A stretch of 64,000 bases of DNA from Streptosporangium subroseum (GCF_900188345.1 NZ_FZOD01000003.1:124001-188000), one strand, 5' to 3'. Shown: positions 1 through 8,430, counted from the stretch's first letter. Made by a program: numbers and translations. The notes: a model not told the origin generated them from the letters alone.

Positions 1-578
1 CCGTCCGTGCAGCGCAGCAGGTTGTCGATCCAGGCGTCACCGTGCAACAGCACCGGGGAACCGTCCACGCCGAGGTCCGACCAGCGGTCGGTCAGCTCCG
101 CGATGCGGTCGCGCAGCCAGCCCTGCTGGCAGGGAGTGAGCTCCTGGGAGCGGTCCACCGCCCGGCGTACCTCGGACAGCGGGTCGGCGAACCTCTTCAG
201 CGCCACCGGCGGCACCGGCAGCCGGTGCAGGCTGCGCAGGATCTCGCCCAGCTCCGTGGTGGTGGGGCGGCCGCTGGCCGGCACGTAGTGCCAGAACGTG
301 ACGACCCTGCCCTCGTGCACCACCGGCTGGTCGGAGATCTCGTCGGCCGGGCGCACCGCGGGGAACCCCTGCTCGGCCAGCCAGCGGGCCACCGCGAGCA
401 CCAGTGGCAGGCGGGTCAGCGCGTTGGGCGCGGTGGCGATCCTGACCACGATCTCGCTGCGCAGCTTGAAAACGGCGTTGCTCCGCACCCGCAGCAACTC
501 GGCGTCCCTGTGGTCGATCCCGAGGTCCTCGCAGACCTCGCGCAGAACCGTGAACGCCTCCTCCGCGAGGGAGCCCAT
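1..578 (-). CDS. Phosphotransferase family protein (3' part cut by window edge)
   Basis: About 192 N-terminal codons are present. The visible part has the start of an aminoglycoside-phosphotransferase fold and, close to the window edge (about positions 15-50), the Brenner catalytic loop HGDAWIDN, in which Asp is the catalytic base and Asn binds metal. The ATG at 578-576 overlaps the TGA of the upstream regulator by one base (TGATG), so the two genes are translationally coupled. Members of this family phosphorylate small molecules, sugars or antibiotics; the substrate cannot be read from the sequence. The C-terminal DxD metal-binding region lies outside the window. Confidence 0.85.
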   Translation of the reverse strand, partial: MGSLAEEAFTVLREVCEDLGIDHRDAELLRVRSNAVFKLRSEIVVRIATAPNALTRLPLVLAVARWLAEQGFPAVRPADEISDQPVVHEGRVVTFWHYVPASGRPTTTELGEILRSLHRLPVPPVALKRFADPLSEVRRAVDRSQELTPCQQGWLRDRIAELTDRWSDLGVDGSPVLLHGDAWIDNLLRCTD

Positions 579-2011
579 CAGCTGACCGGCGTGGCGTCGC
601 CGAGCAGATCGGTCAGGCGGCGCACCGCCGCCGCTTTGCGCTTGCCGGACGGCACCTCCGACAGCAGCGACTGGGCGCGGTTGAGCACGATGGAGGTTCG
701 ATGTTCGGGAGGCACCTGGAGCAGTGCCTTCTCCGCCAGGTTGCAGGCGTCCTCGACCTTGCCGTCGCGGACCAGGTGCACGGCCTGGTCGAGCAGGATG
801 AGCACCGGGTCGATGGCGTAGGGACCCGAGGGGCCCGGTGTCCAGTCGACCTCCTCGCCCAGCTCGATCAGGGTGCCGATCCGGTAGAACTGCAGCCGTC
901 GCTCGGAGAAGCGGAAGGCCAGGTGGTCGTGGCCCTCGGGGGGCATCCTGGCGAAGATCCGCTCGGCCTCGGCCAGCGCGACCCTGGCGGCCTTGTGCTC
1001 ACCCATGTGGGCCAGCGCCCGCGCCTCCGCCGCGGCGCCGAGCGCCGCCGGGGAGCTGGGCGCGCTCCCCGCCAGCATCCTGGCCTCGCGCGCCAGCCGT
1101 ACGGTCTCGGCCAGGTCGCCGTAGTAGTAGGGGAGCATCGCCTGCTGCGCGCGGACGAGCGCGCGCAGCCGCACGTCGCCCATGTCGTCGGAGGCGGTGC
1201 GCGCGGTGCCGTACCAGGCGTGGGCCTGGCGGGTGTCGCCGAGCTTCATCAACGCGTCCGCCGACAGCAGCGCCAGCATCACGGTGGCGTTGAGCAGGCG
1301 CCGCTGGGCCACCGCGGGCTGCCGGGCCGCCGACAGCATCCGGACGTCCGACAGCTCCAGCATCATCCGGTAGAGCATGGGCAGCGGCGCGCTGGTGATG
1401 TATTCGCGGCGGTAGCGCAGCACCTGCTCGTCGAGCCGGTCGAGCTGCTCCTCGGAGACGGTGGCGACGGCGAGCGTGCGGTCCATGTCCTGGCGGGTCC
1501 GCTCGACCTCGGCCAGCAGCCGCCCGGTCATCACGAACCGGGAGCCGAGCAGCGCGTGGTGGAACAGCGCGCGACGCTCCATGTCGTCGTCGACCCGGTC
1601 CTCCGTCTGGTACGGCGAGCGGCCCTCGCCGCCCGAGACGACCACGACCTTGACCCCGCCGTCGTCCTCGCAGTAGTCGCCGGCCAGGCCGAGCCGTACC
1701 GAGTTGGCCCGGTAGAGCCGGGCGAGCAGGTCTATGGTCTGCGGTCGCGGTCTGGCCCGGTTGTTCTCCCAGGCGTTGAGCAGGTCGATGCTGGCCCGGG
1801 CCTCACCGAGGTCCTGGCGCTCGCAGAGCTCCTCCAGCTCCTGGACGGACTGTCTGGCCGACCATCCCCTAGCCAGCCGGTGCGCCTTGAGAAGGCTCAC
1901 CCCGCAGCAGCCGTGGATGGCCTGGGCGGTCTGCCAGGGAGTCCACTGCCTGGACTCCGCCTGCTCACGCCATCGTCGTGCACATGCGGGCGAATGCTCA
2001 CCTCGGGCCAC
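578..2011 (-). CDS. XRE-type regulator with long TPR-like C-terminal region
   Basis: This is a 477-residue protein. A helix-turn-helix of XRE type lies at about residues 60-108 (LNAWENNRARPRPQTIDLL around 78-97). It is followed by a linker and about 300 residues of Ala/Leu/Arg-rich helical repeats resembling TPRs. The GTG start at 2011 has a GGAGGGG ribosome site 5 bases upstream. The architecture is that of large actinomycete XRE-TPR regulators, and in a general way of RRNPP peptide-sensing regulators; peptide sensing here is inference. It is coupled to a downstream phosphotransferase and divergent from a small protein and a 31-residue peptide gene. Confidence 0.8.
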   Translation of the reverse strand: MARGEHSPACARRWREQAESRQWTPWQTAQAIHGCCGVSLLKAHRLARGWSARQSVQELEELCERQDLGEARASIDLLNAWENNRARPRPQTIDLLARLYRANSVRLGLAGDYCEDDGGVKVVVVSGGEGRSPYQTEDRVDDDMERRALFHHALLGSRFVMTGRLLAEVERTRQDMDRTLAVATVSEEQLDRLDEQVLRYRREYITSAPLPMLYRMMLELSDVRMLSAARQPAVAQRRLLNATVMLALLSADALMKLGDTRQAHAWYGTARTASDDMGDVRLRALVRAQQAMLPYYYGDLAETVRLAREARMLAGSAPSSPAALGAAAEARALAHMGEHKAARVALAEAERIFARMPPEGHDHLAFRFSERRLQFYRIGTLIELGEEVDWTPGPSGPYAIDPVLILLDQAVHLVRDGKVEDACNLAEKALLQVPPEHRTSIVLNRAQSLLSEVPSGKRKAAAVRRLTDLLGDATPVS

Positions 2012-2248
2012 GGCACCCCTCCAGTCGCTGTTTGCACAAGTTACACAAGGTTAACGAGGACGCACCACAGCGTTAGCGCGCCTGTGCATTGCATTCCCTT
2101 TATTCGTGGTTTTCCCACGGAACACCGAGGAGTTTCCTGTCTATTCCACTGATCCCGCCCCCGATTGGGGAAAGGCCGATTGCCCGATCTGTCATAAAAC
2201 CGCACTCTGCAGAGAAGCATGTCCCAGCGTCCGCCAGGAGTGATCGGG

Positions 2249-2533
2249 ATGATGGCAGAGCGCGGCGAGGCCGTCGACCATCTGCAGCGGTTGGCCGCAC
2301 AGTTGGAGGCGCACGCCTTCCAGGTGTGCCTGAGATCGCCGGCGGGGTTGTTTCCACGCCTCCACGTGATCAACCCGATGGCTCCGGCACGGACCGAGGA
2401 CGTCCTCGCCGCCTACGAGGACGACGGCGAGTGGTGGTTCTGGTTGTCCTGGGCCGGCCGCATCGGGCATGCCGAGGATGTCGCCACAGCCGCGGAACGT
2501 GTGGCTAGTGTGCTTCATGTGATACGCAGATAG
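2249..2533 (+). CDS. Small protein of unknown function, divergent from the XRE regulator
   Basis: This 94-residue acidic, soluble protein has a helical N-terminus (GEAVDHLQRLAAQLEAHAF) and a Trp-rich centre (DDGEWWFWLSWAGRIG). The start chosen is the ATG at 2249, which has AGGAG 8 bases upstream; an in-frame ATG at 2219 would add 10 residues. I see no signal peptide or membrane segment, and I do not recognise the family. Its divergent placement next to the regulator suggests shared control or a partner role. It is followed after 61 bases by a 31-residue peptide gene on the same strand. Confidence 0.7.
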   Translation: MMAERGEAVDHLQRLAAQLEAHAFQVCLRSPAGLFPRLHVINPMAPARTEDVLAAYEDDGEWWFWLSWAGRIGHAEDVATAAERVASVLHVIRR

Positions 2534-2536
2534 GTG

Positions 2537-2583
2537 ATTCTTGGGCTTCACATGGGTAACACCCGGTGATGCAAGCCCAGAAT
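2537..2583 (+). promoter_or_regulatory. Stem-loop just ahead of the peptide-1 ribosome site
   Basis: An imperfect inverted repeat pairs ATTCT-T-GGGCTT (2537-2548) with AAGCCCAGAAT (2573-2583), with an inner CAC/GTG pair. It ends two bases before the GGAGCGG ribosome site of the peptide gene at 2595. It could terminate the upstream small gene or control peptide translation; the sequence does not decide. Confidence 0.4.
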
Positions 2584-2594
2584 GGAGCGGCATC

Positions 2595-2690
2595 GTGAAA
2601 AGGATCCAGGTCGTCCAACGTCCGCGTCCGCCTCGTGAGCCTGTGCCCCTCGATCTTCGGAGCCCCTCAGGCCGTACGCTCCCCTTCTGA
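2595..2690 (+). CDS. 31-residue Arg/Pro-rich peptide, copy 1
   Basis: A GTG start at 2595 has GGAGCGG 4 bases upstream and gives a 31-residue peptide ending in TGA at 2690. Landmarks are PRPPR (residues 10-14), LDLR (19-22), PSGR (24-27) and a C-terminal LPF. A second copy at 6166-6261 has the same length and 20 of 31 identical residues. The differences between the copies are mostly conservative (R/K, I/V, S/T), which supports a translated peptide. There is no signal peptide, Cys or membrane segment. A hairpin (GACGCC/GGCGTC) begins on the stop codon. I know no named family for it; a signalling peptide or a RiPP precursor are possibilities only. Confidence 0.7.
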   Translation: MKRIQVVQRPRPPREPVPLDLRSPSGRTLPF

Positions 2691-2704
2691 CGCCTTCCGG
2701 CGTC
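2689..2704 (+). terminator. Hairpin on the stop codon of peptide 1
   Basis: GACGCC (2689-2694), loop TTCC, GGCGTC (2699-2704) form a perfect 6-bp stem that includes the last bases of the stop codon. There is no T-tract, as is common for terminators in high-GC actinomycetes. Confidence 0.4.
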
Positions 2705-2966
2705 GCGGGGGATTCCCTTTCCGCGCCGCGAGAGACCCTCGCCTCCCAGCGCCCCCAGGAGATCCTCCGCGTCGAATTTTCGCCGAGGCGCCGTCGATCT
2801 CCGCCCGAAGCGGTCGGCCGCCTGGCGTGACGTGCCGGTCCGTCCCGGGCGGGGTCATGTCTTCCGGCCGGCGCGCGGCCGGCCGGACGACGCTGTGCGG
2901 CGGCACCGGGGAGCTCGGCGTCGACCCGCTCCGGCCCTCCGGCCGGGGACCGGCGGGCGGACGATC

Positions 2967-3695
2967 TCAGGCGAACTTCGTCTTCGGGCGCTCCTGGATG
3001 ACACCGTTCACGTAGATGTCGACCTTCTCGTTGTAGAAGGAGATCAGCCCGGCGATGCGATGGCTCTCCTCCAACGGGGTCCGGTAGGACCAGGCCAGGT
3101 CCGCGTGGCCGTTGACCCGCCAGTATTCGGCCTCCCCCTTGTACGGGCACCTGCTCACGGTGTCCGTGGGAGTCAGCAGATCCAGGCGGACGTCGGTCTT
3201 GGGCACGTAGTAGCGCGGCGGCAGACCGGTCTCGAAGAGGATCCGGGGGTTGTGGGAGTCGGCGACGGTCACGCCGTCGACCTCGACCCGGACCCGACGG
3301 GAGGAAGGCAGGATGTCCACCCGCGTGTAGGGATCGCGGGCGTGGACGTAGACCTCCTCGTCCTCCTCGAACCAGGCGTCCATCGCCTCCCAGTCCAGCC
3401 GGACGTGATCGCGCAGCTCCTCGATCGGGGAGGCCGGATAGGCCAGCGCGGCGTCGACCACGCCCTCCACGTCGTAGAGCAGCGAGTCGCCGCGGCTGGG
3501 CACGTGCGTGCTCCGGCCATTGGGCTTCAGCTCGACGGCGACGTCTTCCCGGGGGAAGTAGTAGGTCGGGTAGTAGGGCACCTCCCACACCAGCAGCACC
3601 CGGGTGGTGTCAGCGATCGCCCGGCCGCCGAGGAAGGCCCTTATTCTCTTGGCCCCGCGTTCGACCCGAACGCGTCCACGTGTAATCGGCTCCAT
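2967..3695 (-). CDS. DUF427 domain-containing protein (two DUF427 repeats)
   Basis: This is a 242-residue protein. Two related halves each carry the DUF427 signature of Tyr-rich strands: VPYYPTYYFPREDV near residue 40 and GLPPRYYVPKTDVRLDLL near residue 155, each followed by a conserved Asp/Tyr segment (RCPYKGEAEYW in the second). The start is the ATG at 3695, giving MEPITRGRVRVE; an upstream in-frame ATG at 3719 is less likely. DUF427 proteins are small cytoplasmic beta-tent proteins of unknown biochemical role and are common in actinobacteria. It sits alone between the peptide gene and two STAS proteins on the same strand. Confidence 0.88.
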   Translation of the reverse strand: MEPITRGRVRVERGAKRIRAFLGGRAIADTTRVLLVWEVPYYPTYYFPREDVAVELKPNGRSTHVPSRGDSLLYDVEGVVDAALAYPASPIEELRDHVRLDWEAMDAWFEEDEEVYVHARDPYTRVDILPSSRRVRVEVDGVTVADSHNPRILFETGLPPRYYVPKTDVRLDLLTPTDTVSRCPYKGEAEYWRVNGHADLAWSYRTPLEESHRIAGLISFYNEKVDIYVNGVIQERPKTKFA

Positions 3696-3873
3696 GACCG
3701 CGCCAACCCCACCCGTCATCTCGTTATTCCGGACCGCGACCCGGGCCTCACCACCGGACCGGTTCAGGGAGCGGCGACCGGACGACTCAGCCCGTCGTCT
3801 CCCTCGCGCCCCTGGTGGCGGGCAGGATCCCGCTTCCCCGTTCAGCTGCGTCCTCCGGCGTTCCCGGAATGTC

Positions 3874-4284
3874 TCAGGCGACCTCGAGCGCCTCCGTCAA
3901 GGAGGGGAACACCTCGAACACCTGGGTCAGCCCGGCGAGGTTGAGCCGGCGTGCCAGATTGCCCTGGACCCCGGTGAGGATGAGCCGGACCCCCTCCTCC
4001 AGACCGTGGTGACGTGCCTGGAGCAGCTCGCCTATGCCGGAGGAGTCGCAGAAGGTGAGAGCCGAGAGGTCGAGGATCAGGGTCGGTGACCGCAGCCCCT
4101 CCCATGCCCTGCCCAGCTCCGCCCGCAGCACCGACGTGTGACAGTAGTCCAGCTCTCCGCTCGCCCGCACGACGAGCGTCGTACCGTGCAGGCCCGAGGT
4201 GGCGGTGAAAGCCGACTCCGGCCCATCTTCAATGGACGTGTCCAATTTTCTGCCCTGCCCTTCCCAGCCCTGCAACTTTCTCAT
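3874..4284 (-). CDS. STAS-domain anti-sigma factor antagonist
   Basis: This protein has up to 136 residues. The STAS fold fills residues ~30-130, with the phospho-acceptor loop LTFCDSSGIGELLQ, in which the first Ser after CD is the usual phosphorylated site of SpoIIAA/RsbV proteins. Such proteins bind anti-sigma kinases when dephosphorylated and thereby free a sigma factor. The ATG at 4284 lacks a clear ribosome site; a TTG at 4245 preceded by GGAAGGGCAGGG is an alternative start. It lies 52 bases downstream of a paralogous STAS gene on the same strand. No partner kinase is encoded nearby. Confidence 0.88.
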   Translation of the reverse strand: MRKLQGWEGQGRKLDTSIEDGPESAFTATSGLHGTTLVVRASGELDYCHTSVLRAELGRAWEGLRSPTLILDLSALTFCDSSGIGELLQARHHGLEEGVRLILTGVQGNLARRLNLAGLTQVFEVFPSLTEALEVA

Positions 4285-4336
4285 ATGGGACAGGTCAATC
4301 TGATGGCGCGGGCGTGGAACATCCCTCCCAGCGCCT

Positions 4337-4711
4337 TCACCCCGGGGCGGGGAACGCGTTGATCGCCTCTTCGACCGTACTGCGGGTGTCGAACAGCTCC
4401 CCCACTCCGAGACGGTTCAGCCGCTGTCTCATGACGGCCGAGGTGCCCACCAGGATCAGCGTGCCCGCGAGTCTCCGCACGTGGGTCAGGGCATACATCA
4501 GCACGCCGTAGCCGGTCGAATCGCAGAAGGTGACCTCGGTGAGATCGATCACCAGGCGGGGATGGTCCATCGCTTCCAGGACGGCGTCGGTCTGCTCCTT
4601 CAGAAGCGGGGAGGATCCGTAGTCCAGAGCACCCGCCGCATGCAGGGTCGTGCAGCGCCCGCGTGTGTCCGCTCGCACATGGAATCCCGAATTATTCGGA
4701 ATATCCGACAT
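4337..4711 (-). CDS. STAS-domain anti-sigma factor antagonist
   Basis: This 124-residue STAS protein has the loop VTFCDSTGYGVLMYAL; here the predicted phospho-acceptor is the Ser in CDST. The start is the ATG at 4711 because a G-run (GAGGGGG) lies 7-8 bases upstream; an in-frame ATG at 4729 has none. Together with the STAS gene just downstream it forms a pair sharing the same domain organisation, so both may answer to one anti-sigma network or to two related ones. It is divergent from a lipoprotein gene 81 bases away. The sigma factor concerned cannot be named. Confidence 0.88.
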   Translation of the reverse strand: MSDIPNNSGFHVRADTRGRCTTLHAAGALDYGSSPLLKEQTDAVLEAMDHPRLVIDLTEVTFCDSTGYGVLMYALTHVRRLAGTLILVGTSAVMRQRLNRLGVGELFDTRSTVEEAINAFPAPG

Positions 4712-4792
4712 CGGTTTTCCCCCTCTCATGTCACAGGTGCCCCACACACGCGGGGCTAATCCAACGGGGGAACCTGCTGAAAGAATGGCCGT

Positions 4793-6004
4793 ATGGGAAA
4801 CCTGCGCGTGATCACGGTCGCGGTCCTCGGGATGTCTCTGACAGCCGCGTGCGGTGCGGGCCGTGCGGCGGCGCCCACGCCCGCGCCGAGCCGTACGGTC
4901 TCCCAGGATCCCTCCTCCCAGAGCCCGGCATCCCCCCAGAGCCCGGCGGCGAGTCCCGCGGCCACCGGGGCCGTCGCCGCCTCCGCCGCGTGGGCGACCG
5001 CCGAGGGCGCCCGGCTGTCGGGGAACGCCGCACTGCTCGACGTGGCGGCGACCGGGCCCCGGGACGCCTGGGCCATCGGATACCAGGACAGCGCCGAGGA
5101 TCGGGAGGGCTCGCCCGCCGCCCTCCGGTGGGACGGGAGCCGGTGGCGCGAGGTGGCGCTGCCGGCGGGCGCCTTCCATCTGAAGGGGGTCGGCGCGAGC
5201 GGGCCGGACGACGTGTGGGTGGTGGGCAACGGCCGCAACGCGTTCGCCGCGCACTGGAACGGGCAGAGCTGGACCCGGCAGCGGCCCTTCGGGGTGACGG
5301 AGGACTACCGGCTGGACGGCGTCGCCACGGACGGCGGAAAGTCATGGTTCGCCGGGAACGGCCCCACCGGAGGGGTCATCCTGGAGTGGAAGGAACGGGA
5401 GTTCCACAACGTGCTGAACGCCGCCGGGGGGACCCTCGGGGCGATCACCGCCCGGGCAGGGCACGTCTGGGCCGTCGGAGTGAGCGAGAGGCGAACCCCG
5501 CTGATCTGGCACGGCACCGACGACGGCACGTGGGACAACACGGAGACGCCCGAGATCCCCGGAGGCGGGCTCAACCGGATCTGGCAGATCTCGCCCTCCG
5601 ACGTGTGGGCGGTCGGGGAGATCACCGCCGGACCGGACAACCCGGAAGTGCGGTACGCGCAGCCGCTGGTCCTGCACTGGGACGGATCACGGTGGACCCG
5701 GGTGGAGGTGCCGGTCTCCCGCGGAACCCTGCACGGCGTCACCGCCATCGGCCCCGGTGACCTCTGGATCAGCGGGATCGACGCCGCCCACGCGGGGCAA
5801 CCGCTCTTCCTTCACTTCGACGGCAGGAGGTGGTCGCGTGAGTACGGCCCACTGTTCCGGGCTTATGCGGAGGGTCAGCAGTACGACGAGACCGACGACG
5901 TCGGCCGCGTGGGCGTCGCCCGGGTGCCGGGCACCGGCACGCTGTGGGCGGTGGGCTCGCTCGGCACGGGGGACGACGAAGCGAGCTTCCTGCTCCGGCG
6001 CTGA
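4793..6004 (+). CDS. Secreted lipoprotein with beta-propeller-like repeats
   Basis: This is a 403-residue protein. The N-terminus MGNLRVITVAVLGMSL is followed by a lipobox LTAAC, with the lipid-modified Cys near residue 20. An Ala/Pro/Ser-rich spacer follows, then repeated blades with WDGSRW or HWNGQSW and a GPxDVWVVG or PSDVWAVG strand, about six copies. These repeats resemble beta-propeller proteins exported by actinomycetes. It should be anchored on the outer face of the membrane. The function is unknown; ligand binding or a structural role are both possible. It is transcribed away from the STAS pair. Confidence 0.82.
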   Translation: MGNLRVITVAVLGMSLTAACGAGRAAAPTPAPSRTVSQDPSSQSPASPQSPAASPAATGAVAASAAWATAEGARLSGNAALLDVAATGPRDAWAIGYQDSAEDREGSPAALRWDGSRWREVALPAGAFHLKGVGASGPDDVWVVGNGRNAFAAHWNGQSWTRQRPFGVTEDYRLDGVATDGGKSWFAGNGPTGGVILEWKEREFHNVLNAAGGTLGAITARAGHVWAVGVSERRTPLIWHGTDDGTWDNTETPEIPGGGLNRIWQISPSDVWAVGEITAGPDNPEVRYAQPLVLHWDGSRWTRVEVPVSRGTLHGVTAIGPGDLWISGIDAAHAGQPLFLHFDGRRWSREYGPLFRAYAEGQQYDETDDVGRVGVARVPGTGTLWAVGSLGTGDDEASFLLRR

Positions 6005-6165
6005 GCGCACCCGCCCGCTCGCCCTGCCTACCGCGATCACCCTGCACCGGCCCGCGCCGCTTGGAAGATTTTACCTGGAACCGGCACACGGTCATCAAAA
6101 AGGCTTCGAAAACGTCGGTTGGTTGACGTAGTCTCTCTCAAACTCCAACAAAGAGGGAGTACAGC

Positions 6166-6261
6166 ATGAAAAAGGTATTAATCACCCAAAAACCTCGACC
6201 ACCTCGCCAGCCGATCTCTCTCGACCTGCGCACGCCCTCAGGACGAGTGCTCCCCTTCTGA
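6166..6261 (+). CDS. 31-residue Arg/Pro-rich peptide, copy 2
   Basis: The ATG start at 6166 has AAGAGGGAG 6 bases upstream. The 31-residue product matches copy 1 (2595-2690) across its whole length: PRPPR at 10-14, LDLR at 19-22, PSGR at 24-27 and a terminal LPF. Its last eight codons, including the stop, overlap the antisense 3' end of the APC permease gene by 24 bases. Codons are less GC-biased at the N-terminus (AAA AAG GTA TTA). A possible -35 element (TTGACG) lies near 6123. The function is unknown; co-conservation with copy 1 is the main evidence that it is real. Confidence 0.7.
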   Translation: MKKVLITQKPRPPRQPISLDLRTPSGRVLPF

Positions 6262-7578
6262 CAAGAACAACCGGTTGACGAACCAGAGAATCACGCCGAT
6301 CGCGATCAGAACCCCCGCGCGAAGGTAGACGTCACCGCCCCGGCCTGTGATCGGTAGCGCCAGGACGAGGCAGACCAGCGCGCCCAGGACGGGCATCCAG
6401 CTCGGCGCCCGGAAGTGGTCATGCTCCACGCGGTCCCTGCGGAGAATCAGCACGGCCACGTTGACCATCGTGAAGACGCACAGCAGCAGGAGCACCGTCG
6501 TGTCGGCCAGGTTGCCCACATCGCCGGTCGCGACGAGCACCGCCGCGATGCCCACGGTGAACACGATGGACACCCACGGGGTGGACCTCGTCGGATGAAC
6601 CGCCGCGAAGACCTTCGGCACGATCCCCTCCCGCGCCATGCCGTACACCAGCCGTGAGGCCATGAGCATGTTGATCAGCGCGGTGTTTCCCACCGCCAGC
6701 AGCGCGATCAGCGCGAACAGCTTGGGCGGGAACGCGAACCCGGCGACCTTGACGACCTCCAGCAGCGGACCGGTCGAGCTCGTCAGCGTTTTGGTGTCCA
6801 CCAGCATGGTCGCGGTGAACGCGACCGCCACGTAGATCACCGCCGCGACGATCAGCCCACCGAAGAGTGCGCGGGGAAAGTCGCGCTGCGGATCCTTGGA
6901 CTCCTCGGCGAGGTTGACCGAATCCTCGAAGCCGAGCAGCGCGTAGAAGGCGAGAGCCGTACCGCCCAGGACGCCGAGGAACGCGCCGTTGGCGGGGTGG
7001 AACTCCAGGGCGCGGGCGGGCTCGCCCTGGCCGGACAGCAGCGCGTAGACCCCGATCGCGATGATGACCAGCAGGCCGAACGCCTCGATGACCGTCAGGA
7101 CCACGTTGACCTTGACGGACTCGGAGATGCCGATGAAGTTCACCAGCGTCACCAGGCCGAGGAAGATGAACGCTCCGACGATCACCGGCAGCGTGACGAA
7201 CTCGGCGAGATAACGGCCCCCGAACGCCCGCGCCGCGGCGCTCGCCGAGGTGATCCCGCTCATCAGCACGGCGAAGGCCACGATGAAGGTGACAAAGGGG
7301 ATGTTGAACGCCTTGTTCACGTAAAGAGCGGCTCCGGCGGCCTGGGGATACTTCCCGACGAGCTCCGCGTAGGCGGTCGCCGTCAACGCGGCGAGCACAA
7401 AGGCCACGAGGAAGGGCAGCCACAGCGCCCCGCCGACATAGCCGGCGACCTTCCCGACCAGGGCGTAGATCCCCGCCCCGAGGATGTCACCCACCACGAA
7501 CAGCAGTAACACCCTGCGGCCGATCACCCGCTTGAGCGAGTGCTGGCCGGAACCTGAATCGATGATCGCCTCAGCCAT
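6238..7578 (-). CDS. APC-family amino acid permease
   Basis: This 446-residue integral membrane protein has about 12 helices. The first helix carries the APC signature GDILGAGIYALVGKV (about residues 31-45), the unwound substrate-binding segment of LeuT-fold transporters. A later GFEDSVNLAEESKDPQRDFPRA segment is typical of cationic or neutral amino acid/polyamine transporters of this superfamily. The ATG at 7578 follows a G-rich ribosome site (AGAGGGGGGT). It probably imports amino acids by proton symport; the substrate is not determined. It is convergent with peptide copy 2 and divergent from a small lipoprotein gene. Confidence 0.9.
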   Translation of the reverse strand: MAEAIIDSGSGQHSLKRVIGRRVLLLFVVGDILGAGIYALVGKVAGYVGGALWLPFLVAFVLAALTATAYAELVGKYPQAAGAALYVNKAFNIPFVTFIVAFAVLMSGITSASAAARAFGGRYLAEFVTLPVIVGAFIFLGLVTLVNFIGISESVKVNVVLTVIEAFGLLVIIAIGVYALLSGQGEPARALEFHPANGAFLGVLGGTALAFYALLGFEDSVNLAEESKDPQRDFPRALFGGLIVAAVIYVAVAFTATMLVDTKTLTSSTGPLLEVVKVAGFAFPPKLFALIALLAVGNTALINMLMASRLVYGMAREGIVPKVFAAVHPTRSTPWVSIVFTVGIAAVLVATGDVGNLADTTVLLLLCVFTMVNVAVLILRRDRVEHDHFRAPSWMPVLGALVCLVLALPITGRGGDVYLRAGVLIAIGVILWFVNRLFLSEGEHSS

Positions 7579-7711
7579 ACCCCCCTCTTACCCACCGGAG
7601 GGAGAACATCACACCGAGTCACAGGGGTCACTTCTGTAAGTGCCGTGAAAGCGATCCGCAAGAGTGCTTTTCTAAAGTTCTGTCTGTCACCAAATGCAAT
7701 GAAAGGCAGAA

Positions 7712-8107
7712 ATGTTCAGCGCTCTCTCCTCCCGCCGTATCTCCCTCGCCTTCGCGGGGATCGCTCTTGTCTCGATGACCGCGGCCTGCGGCGGGTCCAC
7801 CAACAGCGCGTTCTGCACTGACGCCCCGTGGACGAAGGCCTTCACGGACTACACCACCGCCGCCGCGGCCGGCGCCAGTGACCTGGGCAAGTTCAACGAC
7901 GCCACCGCCAAGCTCTCCGCCGACCTGAAGTCGCTGGCGGGCACCGCCGACGGCGATGTGGCCACCGCGCTCAACGACCTCGCCACGTCGTTCGGCTCGA
8001 TCAAGATCGACCCGAACGACCCGGCCGCCGCCGCCACGGCCCTCAGCGGCGTGGGCGCGAAGATGCAGGAGGCGACCACCAACCTCGTCAAGGCCTGCTC
8101 GCAGTAA
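7712..8107 (+). CDS. Small lipoprotein of unknown function
   Basis: This 131-residue protein has a signal peptide and a lipobox SMTAAC near residue 26 (lipidated Cys followed by GGS). The mature part is Ala/Thr/Asp-rich and predicted helical, with two further Cys (FCTDAPW and VKACSQ at the C-terminus) that could form a disulfide. It resembles the small helical lipoproteins that actinomycetes export, and I cannot assign a function. AAAGGCAG precedes the ATG. A strong 14-bp hairpin follows the gene. Confidence 0.75.
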   Translation: MFSALSSRRISLAFAGIALVSMTAACGGSTNSAFCTDAPWTKAFTDYTTAAAAGASDLGKFNDATAKLSADLKSLAGTADGDVATALNDLATSFGSIKIDPNDPAAAATALSGVGAKMQEATTNLVKACSQ

Positions 8108-8140
8108 GACCCGTGCCTCCTGGTGACAGGATGCACCCGA

Positions 8141-8192
8141 GGTACGGTCGCCGCTCCGCCTGCGGGGGGCAGCGCGGCGCGGCGACCGTACC
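8141..8192 (+). terminator. Strong 14-bp hairpin after the small lipoprotein gene
   Basis: GGTACGGTCGCCGC (8141-8154) and GCGGCGACCGTACC (8179-8192) are perfect complements with a 24-base loop. No T-tract follows. It sits 33 bases past the stop codon and is a likely terminator. Confidence 0.6.
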
Positions 8193-8229
8193 GAATACGC
8201 GGAGAGCCCCTGCCGTGCTTGGGTTCACG

Positions 8230-8270
8230 TGGTCGTCGCAACATCTCGATCTGAGGAGTTGCGACGACCA
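8230..8270 (+). repeat. 13-bp inverted repeat framing a ribosome site
   Basis: TGGTCGTCGCAAC (8230-8242) and GTTGCGACGACCA (8258-8270) are perfect complements. The loop holds most of a GAGGAG ribosome site and the right arm ends on the first base of an ATG. Folded in mRNA it would influence translation of the transposase-like ORF; alternatively it is the end of a decayed insertion element. Confidence 0.5.
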
Positions 8271-8430
8271 TGTCGTTGTCGGAGGGGATTGGCGCGGAGC
8301 GGGATGAGCTGTTGAGGCTCGTCCATGCTGGGGCTTCGGTGCGATCGGCGGCGGTGTCGCTAGGTATCCCGTGTTCGAGGGCTTATGCGATCTTGCAGGC
8401 CTGCGGTCGAGGGTCGGGGCGGGGAGACAT
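8270..8430 (+). pseudogene. N-terminal remnant of an IS30-like transposase
   Basis: From the ATG at 8270 about 52 codons (RDELLRLVHAGASVRSAAVSLG and onward) read as the helix-turn-helix that opens IS30-family transposases of actinomycetes. After GRGSGRGD the reading frame runs into the 3' end of the neighbouring glycosyltransferase gene and no catalytic DDE domain follows. Local G+C is lower than that of the neighbours. I infer a truncated, inactive element fragment; no right end or target-site duplication could be identified. Confidence 0.45.
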
